DNA from: Thalassolituus sp. UBA1087
GTDB lineage: Bacteria; Pseudomonadota; Gammaproteobacteria; Pseudomonadales; Oceanobacteraceae
Reading direction: 5' to 3'
DNA: 45,906 nucleotides
NCBI GenBank assembly: GCA_002314145.1
Contig: DCCG01000043.1
Coordinates: 1-45,906, forward strand
Under the pieces are notes generated by a model, which was not told where the DNA came from, searched no databases, and worked only from the letters and a program-made list of their open reading frames with translations. The first letter of the stretch is position 1. Each line of letters starts with the position of its first letter. Positions 23,986 to 31,891 of this stretch are shown here, piece by piece. Both the position numbers and the translations under genes were made by a program.

Positions 23986-25584
23986 ATGATCAGTGAAAGC
24001 CTTGTTGATATTTCGCGGCTGCAGTTCGCAATCACCGCGCTTTATCACTTTCTGTTTGTACCCCTGACGCTGGGCCTGTCGTTTATTTTAGCGATTATGG
24101 AATCCACGTACGTGATGACTGGTAAACAGGTTTACCAGGACATGGTGAAATTCTGGGGTAAATTGTTTGGTATCAACTTTGCCCTCGGTGTGACCACCGG
24201 TCTGACCATGGAGTTCCAGTTCGGAACCAACTGGGCATATTACTCACATTATGTGGGTGATATTTTCGGCGCGCCGCTGGCGATTGAAGGTCTGATGGCA
24301 TTCTTCCTGGAATCCACCATGATAGGGCTGTTTTTCTTCGGCTGGGACCGCATGTCCAAAGTGCAGCATCTGGCAGTCACCTGGCTGGTTGCCATTGGCT
24401 CTAACCTGTCTGCGCTGTGGATTCTGATTGCCAACGGCTGGATGCAGAACCCGGTTGGGGCAGAATTTAATTTCGAAACCATGCGAATGGAAATGACCAG
24501 CTTTGCTGAAGTTCTTTTCAACCCGGTTGCTCAGGTTAAATTTGTTCACACTACCTCTGCCGGTTATGTAACAGGCGCTATGTTTGTACTGGGTATTTCC
24601 AGCTACTACATGCTGAAAAAACGTGACCTGCCGTTTGCACGCCGTTCGTTTGCGATTGCTTCAAGCTTTGGTTTTGCGGCCATTCTCTCCGTCATTATTC
24701 TGGGCGACGAATCCGGTTACGAAATCGGTGACATCCAGAAAACCAAACTGGCTGCCATTGAAGCAGAATGGGAAACTCAGGAACCACCGGCTGACTTTAC
24801 GCTGATCGGTTTCCCGGATCAGGAAGATATGGAAACTCACGGCGCCCTGAAAGTACCGGGTGTGCTGGGTCTGATTGCGACCCGTTCCACAACGGAAGAA
24901 GTGAAAGGTATTAAAGACCTGCTGGTTGAACACGAAGAACGTATCCACCGTGGTATGGAAGCCTATGCTCTGCTGGAAAAAATGCGTGCCGGGGATAAAT
25001 CTGAGCCTACCATTGCGGCTTTCGATGCACTGAAAGACGATCTGGGTTACGGCCTGCTGCTGAAAAAATACACAGAAAATGTGGTTGATGCGACGGATGA
25101 GCAGATCAAAATGGCTGCCAAAGACAGCATCCCTCAGGTGGCTCCGATGTTCTGGACCTTCCGTATCATGGTGGGCATCGGCTTCCTGATGCTGGCGATG
25201 ATTGCCATCTCTTTCTGGTCCAGTATCCGTCACAACATGGAACAGAAACCCTGGCTGCTTAAAGCACACCTGTGGGCCATTCCTCTGCCATGGATTGCCT
25301 GTGAAATGGGCTGGTTTGTGGCTGAGTTTGGCCGTCAGCCATGGGCCATCGGTGAAGTTCTGCCAACCCACCTGGCGGTATCCAGCCTGACTATGACTGA
25401 CCTGTTTCTGAGTCTTGGCAGCTTTATCGGGCTGTACACGCTGTTGCTGGTGGCAGAAGTTTATCTGATGTTTAAATTCGGTCGTATGGGGCCTTCAGCT
25501 CTGCATACCGGCCGCTATCACCATGAACAGAATGCCTCTGGTGCGTCCGCTGCACCGGCTCAGGCTGTAAAAGATCCGGCGTAA
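23986..25584 (+). CDS. cydA: Cytochrome bd ubiquinol oxidase subunit I
   Basis: This 532-residue inner-membrane protein oxidises ubiquinol and reduces oxygen with high affinity. Key residues are visible with a constant offset of two from E. coli: haem ligands His21, His188 and Met395, and proton-path glutamates Glu101 and Glu109. The GRQPW signature is near 449-453. The long insert after residue 250 (about 130 residues) marks the long-Q-loop type. GGAGG lies 7-11 bases before the ATG. The oxidase is known to resist sulfide, cyanide and nitric oxide, which fits the FisR-like regulator upstream. Confidence 0.97.
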   Translation: MISESLVDISRLQFAITALYHFLFVPLTLGLSFILAIMESTYVMTGKQVYQDMVKFWGKLFGINFALGVTTGLTMEFQFGTNWAYYSHYVGDIFGAPLAIEGLMAFFLESTMIGLFFFGWDRMSKVQHLAVTWLVAIGSNLSALWILIANGWMQNPVGAEFNFETMRMEMTSFAEVLFNPVAQVKFVHTTSAGYVTGAMFVLGISSYYMLKKRDLPFARRSFAIASSFGFAAILSVIILGDESGYEIGDIQKTKLAAIEAEWETQEPPADFTLIGFPDQEDMETHGALKVPGVLGLIATRSTTEEVKGIKDLLVEHEERIHRGMEAYALLEKMRAGDKSEPTIAAFDALKDDLGYGLLLKKYTENVVDATDEQIKMAAKDSIPQVAPMFWTFRIMVGIGFLMLAMIAISFWSSIRHNMEQKPWLLKAHLWAIPLPWIACEMGWFVAEFGRQPWAIGEVLPTHLAVSSLTMTDLFLSLGSFIGLYTLLLVAEVYLMFKFGRMGPSALHTGRYHHEQNASGASAAPAQAVKDPA

Positions 25585-25594
25585 GGAGCAGATC

Positions 25595-26734
25595 ATGGAT
25601 TACGAAGTATTAAAAGTTATCTGGTGGGTACTGATCGGCGTACTGCTGATAGGTTTTGCCGTGACTGACGGTTTTGACATGGGCGTGACAGCACTGCTGC
25701 GCGTAATCGGCCGTACCGACAGCGAGCGCCGTGTGATGATGAATACTGTGGGGCCGCACTGGGACGGCAACCAGGTGTGGTTTATCACTGCTGGTGGCGC
25801 CATTTTCGCCGCCTGGCCTGTGGTCTATGCCGTGGCTTTCTCTGGTTTTTATTGGGCCATGCTGCTGGTGCTGTTTGCGCTTTTCTTCCGCCCGGTTGGA
25901 TTTGAATACCGCTCCAAAGTGGATGATCCCCGCTGGCGCAGTGCCTGGGATTGGGGTCTCACCATCGGTGGTGCTGTACCGGCACTGGTGTTTGGTGTTG
26001 CTTTTGGCAACCTGTTACTGGGCGTACCGTTCGGTATTGATGAGCTGATGCGTTCCACTTATACCGGTTCTTTCTGGGCGCTGCTGAATCCGTTTGCGCT
26101 GCTGACCGGCCTGGTCAGCCTGGGCATGCTGGTGATGCACGGTGGCACTTACCTGCAGATGAAAACTGACGCCCAGCTGCGTGAACGGGCGCGTAAAGTA
26201 TCTCTGTGGATGGCGGTGGTTGTCGCTGTTCTGTTTGCTGTTGCCGGTGTCTGGCTGGCCATGGGCATTGACGGCCTGGTGATTACTTCAACATCCGCTG
26301 ACATTGGTGGTGTATTCACTCCGCTGGATAAAGTTGTGGAGATCAAAGAAGGTGGCTGGCTGGCCAATTACTCTGATTATCCGGTAACAATTCTGGCACC
26401 GGTGCTGGCCTTTGCGGGACTGTTACTGACCGCTCTGATGTCTGCTGCTAACCGCTGTGCTCTGGCATTTGTCAGCAGCTCGGTGGCGATTGCAGGCATT
26501 ATTCTGACCGCCGGCGTCAGCCTGTTCCCGTTCGTTATGCCTTCCAGCTCTCACCCATCTCAGAGTCTGACTCTGTGGGATGTGGTTTCCAGTGAGCTGA
26601 CCCTGACCATTATGTTCTGGGTGGCTATGGTCTTTGTGCCTATTATCCTGTGCTATACCGCGTGGGGTTATTACAAAATGCGTGGTCGTCTGACGACCGA
26701 CTTTATCGAAGGCAATAAATACAGCACTTACTGA
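25595..26734 (+). CDS. cydB: Cytochrome bd ubiquinol oxidase subunit II
   Basis: This 379-residue protein has the same length as E. coli CydB. It begins MDYEVLKVIWWVLIGVLLIGFAVTDGFDMGV, the conserved first helix, and has the GPHWDGNQVWFITAGGA motif (about residues 52-68). It ends with the typical GYYKMRGRLTTDFIEGNKYSTY tail. It lies 10 bases after cydA in the same operon. CydB pairs with CydA in the membrane and holds no haem itself. Confidence 0.97.
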   Translation: MDYEVLKVIWWVLIGVLLIGFAVTDGFDMGVTALLRVIGRTDSERRVMMNTVGPHWDGNQVWFITAGGAIFAAWPVVYAVAFSGFYWAMLLVLFALFFRPVGFEYRSKVDDPRWRSAWDWGLTIGGAVPALVFGVAFGNLLLGVPFGIDELMRSTYTGSFWALLNPFALLTGLVSLGMLVMHGGTYLQMKTDAQLRERARKVSLWMAVVVAVLFAVAGVWLAMGIDGLVITSTSADIGGVFTPLDKVVEIKEGGWLANYSDYPVTILAPVLAFAGLLLTALMSAANRCALAFVSSSVAIAGIILTAGVSLFPFVMPSSSHPSQSLTLWDVVSSELTLTIMFWVAMVFVPIILCYTAWGYYKMRGRLTTDFIEGNKYSTY

Positions 26735-26756
26735 GTGTTGTACGGTTAATCAATCT

Positions 26757-26778
26757 GCAGCGGGCACAGGCCCGCTGC
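26757..26778 (+). promoter_or_regulatory. Stable hairpin between cydB and cydX
   Basis: GCAGCGGGC (26757-26765) and GCCCGCTGC (26770-26778) are perfect 9-base arms around an ACAG tetraloop. There is no T-run. The stem ends 3 bases before the AAGGAG ribosome site of cydX, so it may protect the cydAB mRNA or expose the cydX start. Confidence 0.7.
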
Positions 26779-26792
26779 TGAAGGAGAAAATT

Positions 26793-26903
26793 ATGTGGTA
26801 TTTTGCCTGGATTTTAGGTGTTCTGCTGGCCTGCTCTTTCGGTATTCTTAACGCCATGTGGCTTGAGAATAACGAGGACTTTGACCGTGACGCAGACAAA
26901 TAA
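26793..26903 (+). CDS. cydX: Cytochrome bd small subunit CydX
   Basis: This 36-residue reading frame begins MWYFAWILGVLLACSFGILNAMWLE, nearly identical to the start of E. coli CydX. It has a single membrane helix followed by an acidic tail. CydX packs against CydA and stabilises the haems of the oxidase. AAGGAG precedes the ATG. It sits 58 bases after cydB and 14 bases before ybgE, the usual order. Confidence 0.95.
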   Translation: MWYFAWILGVLLACSFGILNAMWLENNEDFDRDADK

Positions 26904-26917
26904 CAGACGGGGTGCGA

Positions 26918-27214
26918 ATGGCATCACCTGTTAACTACAAAGAGTTCGGCCCGCTGTATGCGGGCTGGGCCCGTTTTATCTCACTGGCAGCGTCACTGGC
27001 GCTGGCCGCATTGCTGATGTTCACTCAGCATGATCCCTGGATCAATTATCCCGTTATCGATCGCCTGCTTCTGGTACTGACGTTTGTCGGCACCGGCGCG
27101 GGGTTTGTACATGGCCTGGGCTATGTGCCGGTGCGTAAATTCTGGCGCGGGTTATTCAGTCCTTATGTCGGCTGGCCTCTGATGCTGGTGGGTATTCTCT
27201 GGTGGATCAGCTGA
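26918..27214 (+). CDS. ybgE: Cyd operon protein YbgE
   Basis: This 98-residue membrane protein (MASPVNYKEFGPLYAGWARF) has three predicted helices. The block GAGFVHGLGYVPVRKFWRGLF matches the conserved GVIHGVGFRPQ...WQGIF segment of E. coli YbgE. A GTG two codons upstream (26912) is open but lies within the GGGG ribosome site, so the ATG at 26918 is chosen. The role of YbgE in bd oxidase assembly is not established. Its place after cydX supports the call. Confidence 0.88.
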   Translation: MASPVNYKEFGPLYAGWARFISLAASLALAALLMFTQHDPWINYPVIDRLLLVLTFVGTGAGFVHGLGYVPVRKFWRGLFSPYVGWPLMLVGILWWIS

Positions 27215-27281
27215 CGCTGACGCCGTAAAATTATTTCTGTATGCTTATTTGGTAATTAAAAATAACGACGGGAGTAGCGTC

Positions 27282-27662
27282 ATGGCACTGAGCAAAGAAG
27301 ATCTGTTGAAAGCGGCGGGAGAATCCGTCAATCCGGTGGATGCATCGGGCGCTGAAGCGCTGTTGCAACAGGGCGCTGTCGTCCTTGATGTGCGTGAACC
27401 GGCGGAATTCGATATGGGACATCTGCCCGGTGCCGTGAATGTACCCCGCGGTGTGCTGGAATTCCGTGTCGGTGATCATCCGGCGCTGTGTGATCCGCAG
27501 GCGGACATTCTGCTGTATTGCAAAAATGGTGGCCGCAGCACGCTGGCCGCTCACACCCTGAAACAAATGGGCTTCGATAATGTACGCATGCTGGTGGGCG
27601 GCTTTGATGGCTGGTCAGGCTCCGTACACAAAGTTGAAGTTGATCCGAGCGTTTACCAATAG
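27282..27662 (+). CDS. Rhodanese-like sulfurtransferase, single domain
   Basis: This 126-residue protein has one rhodanese domain: VLDVREPAEFDMGHLPGAVNVPRG (about 34-57) and the active loop CKNGGRS with Cys80. The six-residue loop fits a sulfurtransferase acting on thiosulfate or persulfide rather than a phosphatase-type relative. There is no signal peptide, so it is cytoplasmic. The ATG at 27282 has GGAG 7 bases upstream, while the open frame before it lacks one. It lies 67 bases after ybgE and fits a sulfur-handling role in the module. Confidence 0.92.
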   Translation: MALSKEDLLKAAGESVNPVDASGAEALLQQGAVVLDVREPAEFDMGHLPGAVNVPRGVLEFRVGDHPALCDPQADILLYCKNGGRSTLAAHTLKQMGFDNVRMLVGGFDGWSGSVHKVEVDPSVYQ

Positions 27663-27684
27663 CCTGATAAGAATGAGGTGCCGT

Positions 27685-28230
27685 ATGCGTTATCTGATGA
27701 TCCTCGCCGCATTAGCGGCTGCTCCTTTCGCCCAGGCCGCTGATGAAGCGGCACTGACTGCGGAAGCCCGCCAGCAGGCAAAATCGCTCGGCCAGTCGCT
27801 GATGAAAACTCTGAAGCATGGTATTGAGTTGTCCGGTCCGGAGGCTGCTATCGACCTGTGTAATACCGAAGCGCCGGTCATTGCCGGGCAACTGAGTGAG
27901 GGCGACTGGCAGGTCGGCAGAACCTCGCTCAAAGTCCGTAATCCGGAAAACACCCCGGATGTCTGGGAAGAGCAGACGCTGCATGAATTTGAACAACGTC
28001 TGCAGGCGGGTGAAGATCCGATGAAAATCGAAGCAACCCGGCTGACAGAGAATGAATTCCGCTATATGAAAGCCATCCCCACTGGCGGGCTGTGTGTGAC
28101 CTGTCACGGAGCGGAACTGAGTGAACCGGTTAAAGCCCGGCTGGCGCAGCTGTATCCTGAGGATCAGGCACGCGGTTTCAGTGTGGGTGATCTGCGTGGT
28201 GCTTTTACACTCACTAAAACCCTGCAATAA
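27685..28230 (+). CDS. Periplasmic DUF3365 (Tll0287-like) haem c protein
   Basis: This 181-residue protein has a signal peptide (MRYLMILAALAAAPFAQA) and one c-type haem site, CVTCH at 137-141. The fold region IDLCNTEAPVIAG and LKVRNPENTPDVWEEQTL is typical of DUF3365 proteins, sensor-like domains with a haem in a PAS-like setting. A free Cys59 may add a redox group. The ATG at 27685 has GAGGTG upstream. It may pass electrons or sense gas or redox state in the periplasm beside the bd oxidase; its exact role is unknown. Confidence 0.85.
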   Translation: MRYLMILAALAAAPFAQAADEAALTAEARQQAKSLGQSLMKTLKHGIELSGPEAAIDLCNTEAPVIAGQLSEGDWQVGRTSLKVRNPENTPDVWEEQTLHEFEQRLQAGEDPMKIEATRLTENEFRYMKAIPTGGLCVTCHGAELSEPVKARLAQLYPEDQARGFSVGDLRGAFTLTKTLQ

Positions 28231-28252
28231 ACAGACGGAAAAGGGAGTTTGT

Positions 28253-28690
28253 ATGTCTGAACATATTATTCATCTGAATTGGGCACGGCAGGGCGAATTT
28301 TCCCATGAAGGGTTTGAACGCCGTCATGATATCGCCTTTAAACCTGACGTAAGCATCCCTGCCGGTGGCGCCGGCAACGCCTTTGGTGCCGACCCGGAAC
28401 AGATGCTGGCGGCATCAATGGCCAGCTGTCATATGCAGACCTTCCTGGCACTGGCGGCCAAAAAGCGTCTGCAGGTTGAATCCTATGAAGACTCGGCCAG
28501 CGCTGAAATCGCTCAGCGCGACGATGGTAAATTCTGGGTGCCGGTTATCCGTTTAACGCCCAAAGCGGTATTTTCCGGCGACAAAATACCGGACGAAGAA
28601 GCAATCAGAGCCATGCACGAAAAAGCACATGCGCATTGTTTTATCGCCAATTCGACCAGCAGTGATGTGATCGTCGAGCCGCAGTTCTGA
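28253..28690 (+). CDS. OsmC/Ohr-family protein
   Basis: This 145-residue protein has the two redox cysteines of the OsmC/Ohr family: Cys59 in LAASMASCHMQTFLALAAKK and Cys129 in AHAHCFIANSTSSDV. These proteins reduce organic hydroperoxides, and some act on persulfides. AGGGAG lies before the ATG at 28253. The sequence lacks a clear Ohr subtype signature and is best called an OsmC-like protein. It is the last gene before a strong terminator and so probably belongs to the cyd module. Confidence 0.9.
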   Translation: MSEHIIHLNWARQGEFSHEGFERRHDIAFKPDVSIPAGGAGNAFGADPEQMLAASMASCHMQTFLALAAKKRLQVESYEDSASAEIAQRDDGKFWVPVIRLTPKAVFSGDKIPDEEAIRAMHEKAHAHCFIANSTSSDVIVEPQF

Positions 28691-28737
28691 CAACCGGGCT
28701 GACAAAGCGGCTGTAATACCCTGATAAACTGCCACAG

Positions 28738-28775
28738 AACCCATATTCTGGTTTAAGCTTGAATATGGGTTTTTA
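28738..28775 (+). terminator. Terminator after the OsmC-like gene
   Basis: AACCCATATTC (28738-28748) and GAATATGGGTT (28761-28771) form a perfect 11-base stem that runs into a T-rich tail. It closes the cyd module and separates it from the channel gene. Confidence 0.9.
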
Positions 28776-28793
28776 TTATTCGGACTGCTCCCC

Positions 28794-29636
28794 ATGATTG
28801 TTTCTCTATCCAGCGCCATTGGTTTATCCGGGGTGGATGTTTCAGAAAATACACAGGCACGGCGTGTTGGTCGTTATTTTGAATGGCCGATGATCGGTAT
28901 TGCATTCTGGATAATATTTGAATGGTATCTGGAAGCTCAGGCTGATAAGCCACTGCCGTTTGCACATATCACCGACTGGTTTCTGTGGACTTTTTTCCTG
29001 CTGGAAACTGTGATTCTGACGTCGCTGGTGGACGATAAAAAACGCTACCTCAGAACCAACTGGAGTAACCTGGTGATTGTGATTGCCGGGATGCCGCTGT
29101 TGTGGGAATACCTGCCATATGCGGGCGGACTCCGGGCTCTGAGATTACTGGCCATGTTTACCATGCTGATGAATATGTCCGGCAGTTTTCAAAAAATTAT
29201 GGGGCGTAATCATCTCGGCCCGACGCTGATGGTCAGTTTTATTATTATCGTTATGGCCGGCACTCTGATGGCACTGATCGACCCGAACGTCGATACGCCA
29301 CTGGATGGTATCTGGTGGGCCTGGGTGACCGTCACCACCGTCGGCTATGGCGATATTGTGCCGGGTACGACCGCCGGACGTTTGTTCGGCTCGCTGTTGA
29401 TTCTGATGGGGATTGGTCTGTTCTCTATGATGACGGCCAGCTTCTCGGCTTTCTTTATGCAGCGGGAAGAAGAAGATCTGTTTGATAAAGAGCGCTCACA
29501 CGCGGCGCAGCTGGAAAAAATGGAAGGTCGCATGGAACAGCTGGAGAAAAAACTCGATCGTCTGCTGATAATGGCACTGGAAGCCGAGCGAGCGCAGCTG
29601 GAAAAAGGGCGGGACCCGGAAGCCGGGGAACGCTAG
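28794..29636 (+). CDS. Voltage-gated-like potassium channel (six helices)
   Basis: This 280-residue inner-membrane protein has helices at about 31-47, 60-79, 90-107, 112-126 and 142-162, a pore loop with the potassium filter TTVGYGD (181-187), and a last helix at about 195-220. The fourth segment has only two arginines (LRALRLL), so its voltage sensitivity may be weak. A charged coiled coil of about 55 residues follows (EEEDLFDKERSHAAQLEKMEGRMEQLEKKLDRLL), probably for tetramer assembly. The ribosome site is poor. The gene stands alone after a terminator. Confidence 0.9.
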   Translation: MIVSLSSAIGLSGVDVSENTQARRVGRYFEWPMIGIAFWIIFEWYLEAQADKPLPFAHITDWFLWTFFLLETVILTSLVDDKKRYLRTNWSNLVIVIAGMPLLWEYLPYAGGLRALRLLAMFTMLMNMSGSFQKIMGRNHLGPTLMVSFIIIVMAGTLMALIDPNVDTPLDGIWWAWVTVTTVGYGDIVPGTTAGRLFGSLLILMGIGLFSMMTASFSAFFMQREEEDLFDKERSHAAQLEKMEGRMEQLEKKLDRLLIMALEAERAQLEKGRDPEAGER

Positions 29637-29697
29637 GCCACCGGCTGTGCAGAATGAACAACCGCCGGCGCTGCCAGGGTTAATTATCGCGGGCTGG

Positions 29698-30030
29698 TTA
29701 TTCGTGAGACTCAGCGCATTTAACACACAGGGTGGTGTAGGGCACGGCAGCCAGACGCTGTTCGCTGATGTTGTCACCGCATTCACTGCATTCACCGTAG
29801 GTGCCGGCCTCAATGCGTGCCAGCGCCTGATTGATCAGTTCAATTTCATGGACCGATTCTCCGGCAATGGCGCGTAATACATCATCATTCTCGCGTTCCG
29901 TCGCCTGCTCAGCAAAATCCGCCGGCAGCGGGGCATCGCGGTGGCTGGCATCGCGCTCTGTCTTTTCGGCACGGGCTTCCAGCAGAGTCTTACGCTCGGA
30001 TAACTGTTGTCTGATTTGGCTGAGATCCAT
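29698..30030 (-). CDS. DksA/TraR-family zinc finger protein
   Basis: This 110-residue protein has a helical coiled-coil part and a C4 zinc finger near the end: CSEC (about 80-83) and CVKC (about 103-106). This is the DksA/TraR pattern, although it is shorter than DksA (about 150 residues). The coiled-coil tip region (DAPLPADFAEQATERENDDVLRAI) keeps acidic residues that could enter the polymerase secondary channel, as DksA does. AGGTGA on the minus strand lies just before the ATG. A stringent-response-like role is plausible but not shown. Confidence 0.88.
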   Translation of the reverse strand: MDLSQIRQQLSERKTLLEARAEKTERDASHRDAPLPADFAEQATERENDDVLRAIAGESVHEIELINQALARIEAGTYGECSECGDNISEQRLAAVPYTTLCVKCAESHE

Positions 30031-30056
30031 AAATCACCTTTTTGTTGTATTACTGA

Positions 30057-30073
30057 CTCAGGCTATGCCTGAG
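30057..30073. other. Short inverted repeat upstream of the DksA-like gene
   Basis: CTCAGGC (30057-30063) and GCCTGAG (30067-30073) are perfect arms around TAT. It lies 27 bases upstream of the DksA-like start, in the divergent promoter region, so it could be an operator or a leader hairpin. Confidence 0.45.
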
Positions 30074-30217
30074 ACTCTGTATGCGCATTGATATGCGTCA
30101 TACATAGATTTAAATGGCGCCGGCAAAGTTTCTTTAGCCTGCGCCTGCCTCTGGTATTTTTCTGCGCGGCTGTTCAAACTGAAGTTAACTGACGTGAGCC
30201 ACGGGAATACAACCGCT

Positions 30218-31345
30218 ATGCATGAACCGCTTGAACTGAAAGACCCGTATGCAGCGCTGGGCCACCCCATGCACTTTATCGGGCGGCTGGAACACCTGTA
30301 CCGTGTACTGCGTGAGCAATATGAAGGTATACAGCGTTTTGCTATGGCGCTGTATAACGCCGAGGACGACCAGCTTTCAACCTTTATCTATGAAGGTGAA
30401 GTGGCGTCCCCTCTGCTCGGTTATTCGGTGGCACTGGCTGATGTCCCGTCGCTGAAACATCTGGCGCAAACCCATGCCGTACGTGTCGTGCCGGATATGC
30501 GCGTTTTCCGGGGCGCCGTGATGTCGGAACACACCGAAGCGCTGCTCAGTCAGGGGTATCGCTCCAGTTTCAGCATGCCGCTTTATCATGATAGTCGTCT
30601 GACAGGGTTTTTATTCCTCAATTCCACCCGTATGGAATATTTCGACGATGCCAAGGTTGCATACTGCAACCTTTGGGGGCACCTGATCGGTCAGCAACTG
30701 GTGCGCGAGCAGGATTCGGTGGAAAAGATGCGGGGGCTGGTCAATTTTGCGACGGACGTGACCGGCCGCCGTTCAGTGGAAACTGACTCTCACGTCCGTC
30801 GTATGGCCGCTTACGCTCGGCTGATCGGGCGCCAGCTGCAGGCGCAATGGCAACTGAGCGACGCTTTTATTGAATACCTGACGCTGTTTGCGCCGCTACA
30901 CGATATCGGCAAGGTCGCTATTTCAGACAGTATCCTGCACAAGAAAGGCGGACTCAGCAGTGAAGAATTCGAAGTGATGAAACGCCATGTGACGGTGGGC
31001 AGAGATATGGTGGATCAGGCCATCCAGCACTTCGCCCTGGGCGATATGGAACACAGTGAAATGTTGCGCAATATCGTTCAGTATCATCATGAAAAACTGA
31101 ATGGCAGCGGTTATCTGGGCTGCGAAGACGGCGATGTGCCGCTGGAGGCCAGAATCATTGCGGTGGCCGACATTCTTGATGCTCTGCTGAGTAAACGCAG
31201 TTACAAAGAAGCCTGGCCGTTTGACCGGGTGATCAGTGAAATGCAGCGCATGGCGGCGGATAATGAGCTGGATCAGGCCTGTGTTGCGGCGGTGATTTCT
31301 CAGCAGGCGCTGATCGATGATATCCGTCGCCGCTACCCGCAGTAG
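30218..31345 (+). CDS. GAF-HD-GYP domain protein, putative c-di-GMP phosphodiesterase
   Basis: This protein is 375 residues from the ATG at 30218. A GTG at 30194 would add 8, but CGGGA at 30202-30206 fits the ATG better. The N-terminal half is GAF-like (ALYNAEDDQLSTFIYEGEVASPLLGYSV and YRSSFSMPLYHDSRLTGFLFLNS). The C-terminal half is HD-GYP: SHVRRM, PLHDIGKVAISDSILHK, KRHVTVG and QYHHEKLNGSGYL. The metal-binding histidines and aspartate are present, but the GYP triplet is GYL. Such domains cleave c-di-GMP to pGpG or GMP. It lies about 8.7 kb from the large PilZ protein. Confidence 0.88.
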   Translation: MHEPLELKDPYAALGHPMHFIGRLEHLYRVLREQYEGIQRFAMALYNAEDDQLSTFIYEGEVASPLLGYSVALADVPSLKHLAQTHAVRVVPDMRVFRGAVMSEHTEALLSQGYRSSFSMPLYHDSRLTGFLFLNSTRMEYFDDAKVAYCNLWGHLIGQQLVREQDSVEKMRGLVNFATDVTGRRSVETDSHVRRMAAYARLIGRQLQAQWQLSDAFIEYLTLFAPLHDIGKVAISDSILHKKGGLSSEEFEVMKRHVTVGRDMVDQAIQHFALGDMEHSEMLRNIVQYHHEKLNGSGYLGCEDGDVPLEARIIAVADILDALLSKRSYKEAWPFDRVISEMQRMAADNELDQACVAAVISQQALIDDIRRRYPQ

Positions 31346-31383
31346 AGGGCCCTGCAGCAGAGGGCCCCGCAGCAGAGGGCTCA
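31339..31383 (+). repeat. Three 15-base tandem units at the end of the HD-GYP gene
   Basis: GCAGTAGAGGGCCCT, GCAGCAGAGGGCCCC and GCAGCAGAGGGCTCA follow one another. The first unit contains the TAG stop of the HD-GYP gene; the other two have CAG at that spot. The last unit touches the stop of the convergent CBS gene. Confidence 0.8.
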
Positions 31384-31797
31384 GTCGAGCAGGATAATGG
31401 CCAGGCGCAGAAAATCCTGTGACGTCAGCAGCCCGGTCAGGCGCCGGTCGTCGTCACAGACCAGCAGGCAGCCATGGCGCTTTTCTTTCAGTTTGCGGCC
31501 GGCTTCGGACAGAAGCATGGTCGGTTCCACCACCAGGTAATTGGTTTCGGCACATTGGCTGAGCGGGGTTTTGGCCAGATATTCCTGCAGGTGGTGGGCG
31601 CCGAATTTATCCGTGATGCGGAATGCCTGGGAAAGGAATTCCTTTTGCGTCAGTACGCCGGCAATGCGGCCGTCATCACCAACCACCGGAATATGACGGA
31701 TCTGATGTTCTTTCATCAGTTTTTCAGCATCCTGAAGGCTGTCCGCCGGGTTCAGCGTCAGCAATTCACGTGTCATCAGGTCCTGAACCAGTTTCAT
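31381..31797 (-). CDS. CBS-pair domain protein
   Basis: This 138-residue protein consists of two CBS motifs (VQDLMTRELLTLNPADSLQDAEKLMKEHQIRHIPVVGDDGRIAGVLTQKEFL and a second ending GCLLVCDDDRRLTGLLTSQDFLRL). Such stand-alone pairs bind adenine nucleotides such as AMP or ATP and act as regulatory modules. There is no other domain and no signal peptide. It is convergent with the HD-GYP gene and divergent from the ComFB gene. Its partner is unknown. Confidence 0.9.
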   Translation of the reverse strand: MKLVQDLMTRELLTLNPADSLQDAEKLMKEHQIRHIPVVGDDGRIAGVLTQKEFLSQAFRITDKFGAHHLQEYLAKTPLSQCAETNYLVVEPTMLLSEAGRKLKEKRHGCLLVCDDDRRLTGLLTSQDFLRLAIILLD

Positions 31798-31891
31798 AGG
31801 TTAATCCTGCAGGCTGTTAAGTTAAGTATCTGGTTAAAGTAAAGCAGGAAATTGCGGAAGTGCTACGCTTGTTAAGAGCGAAGGAGGCCCT

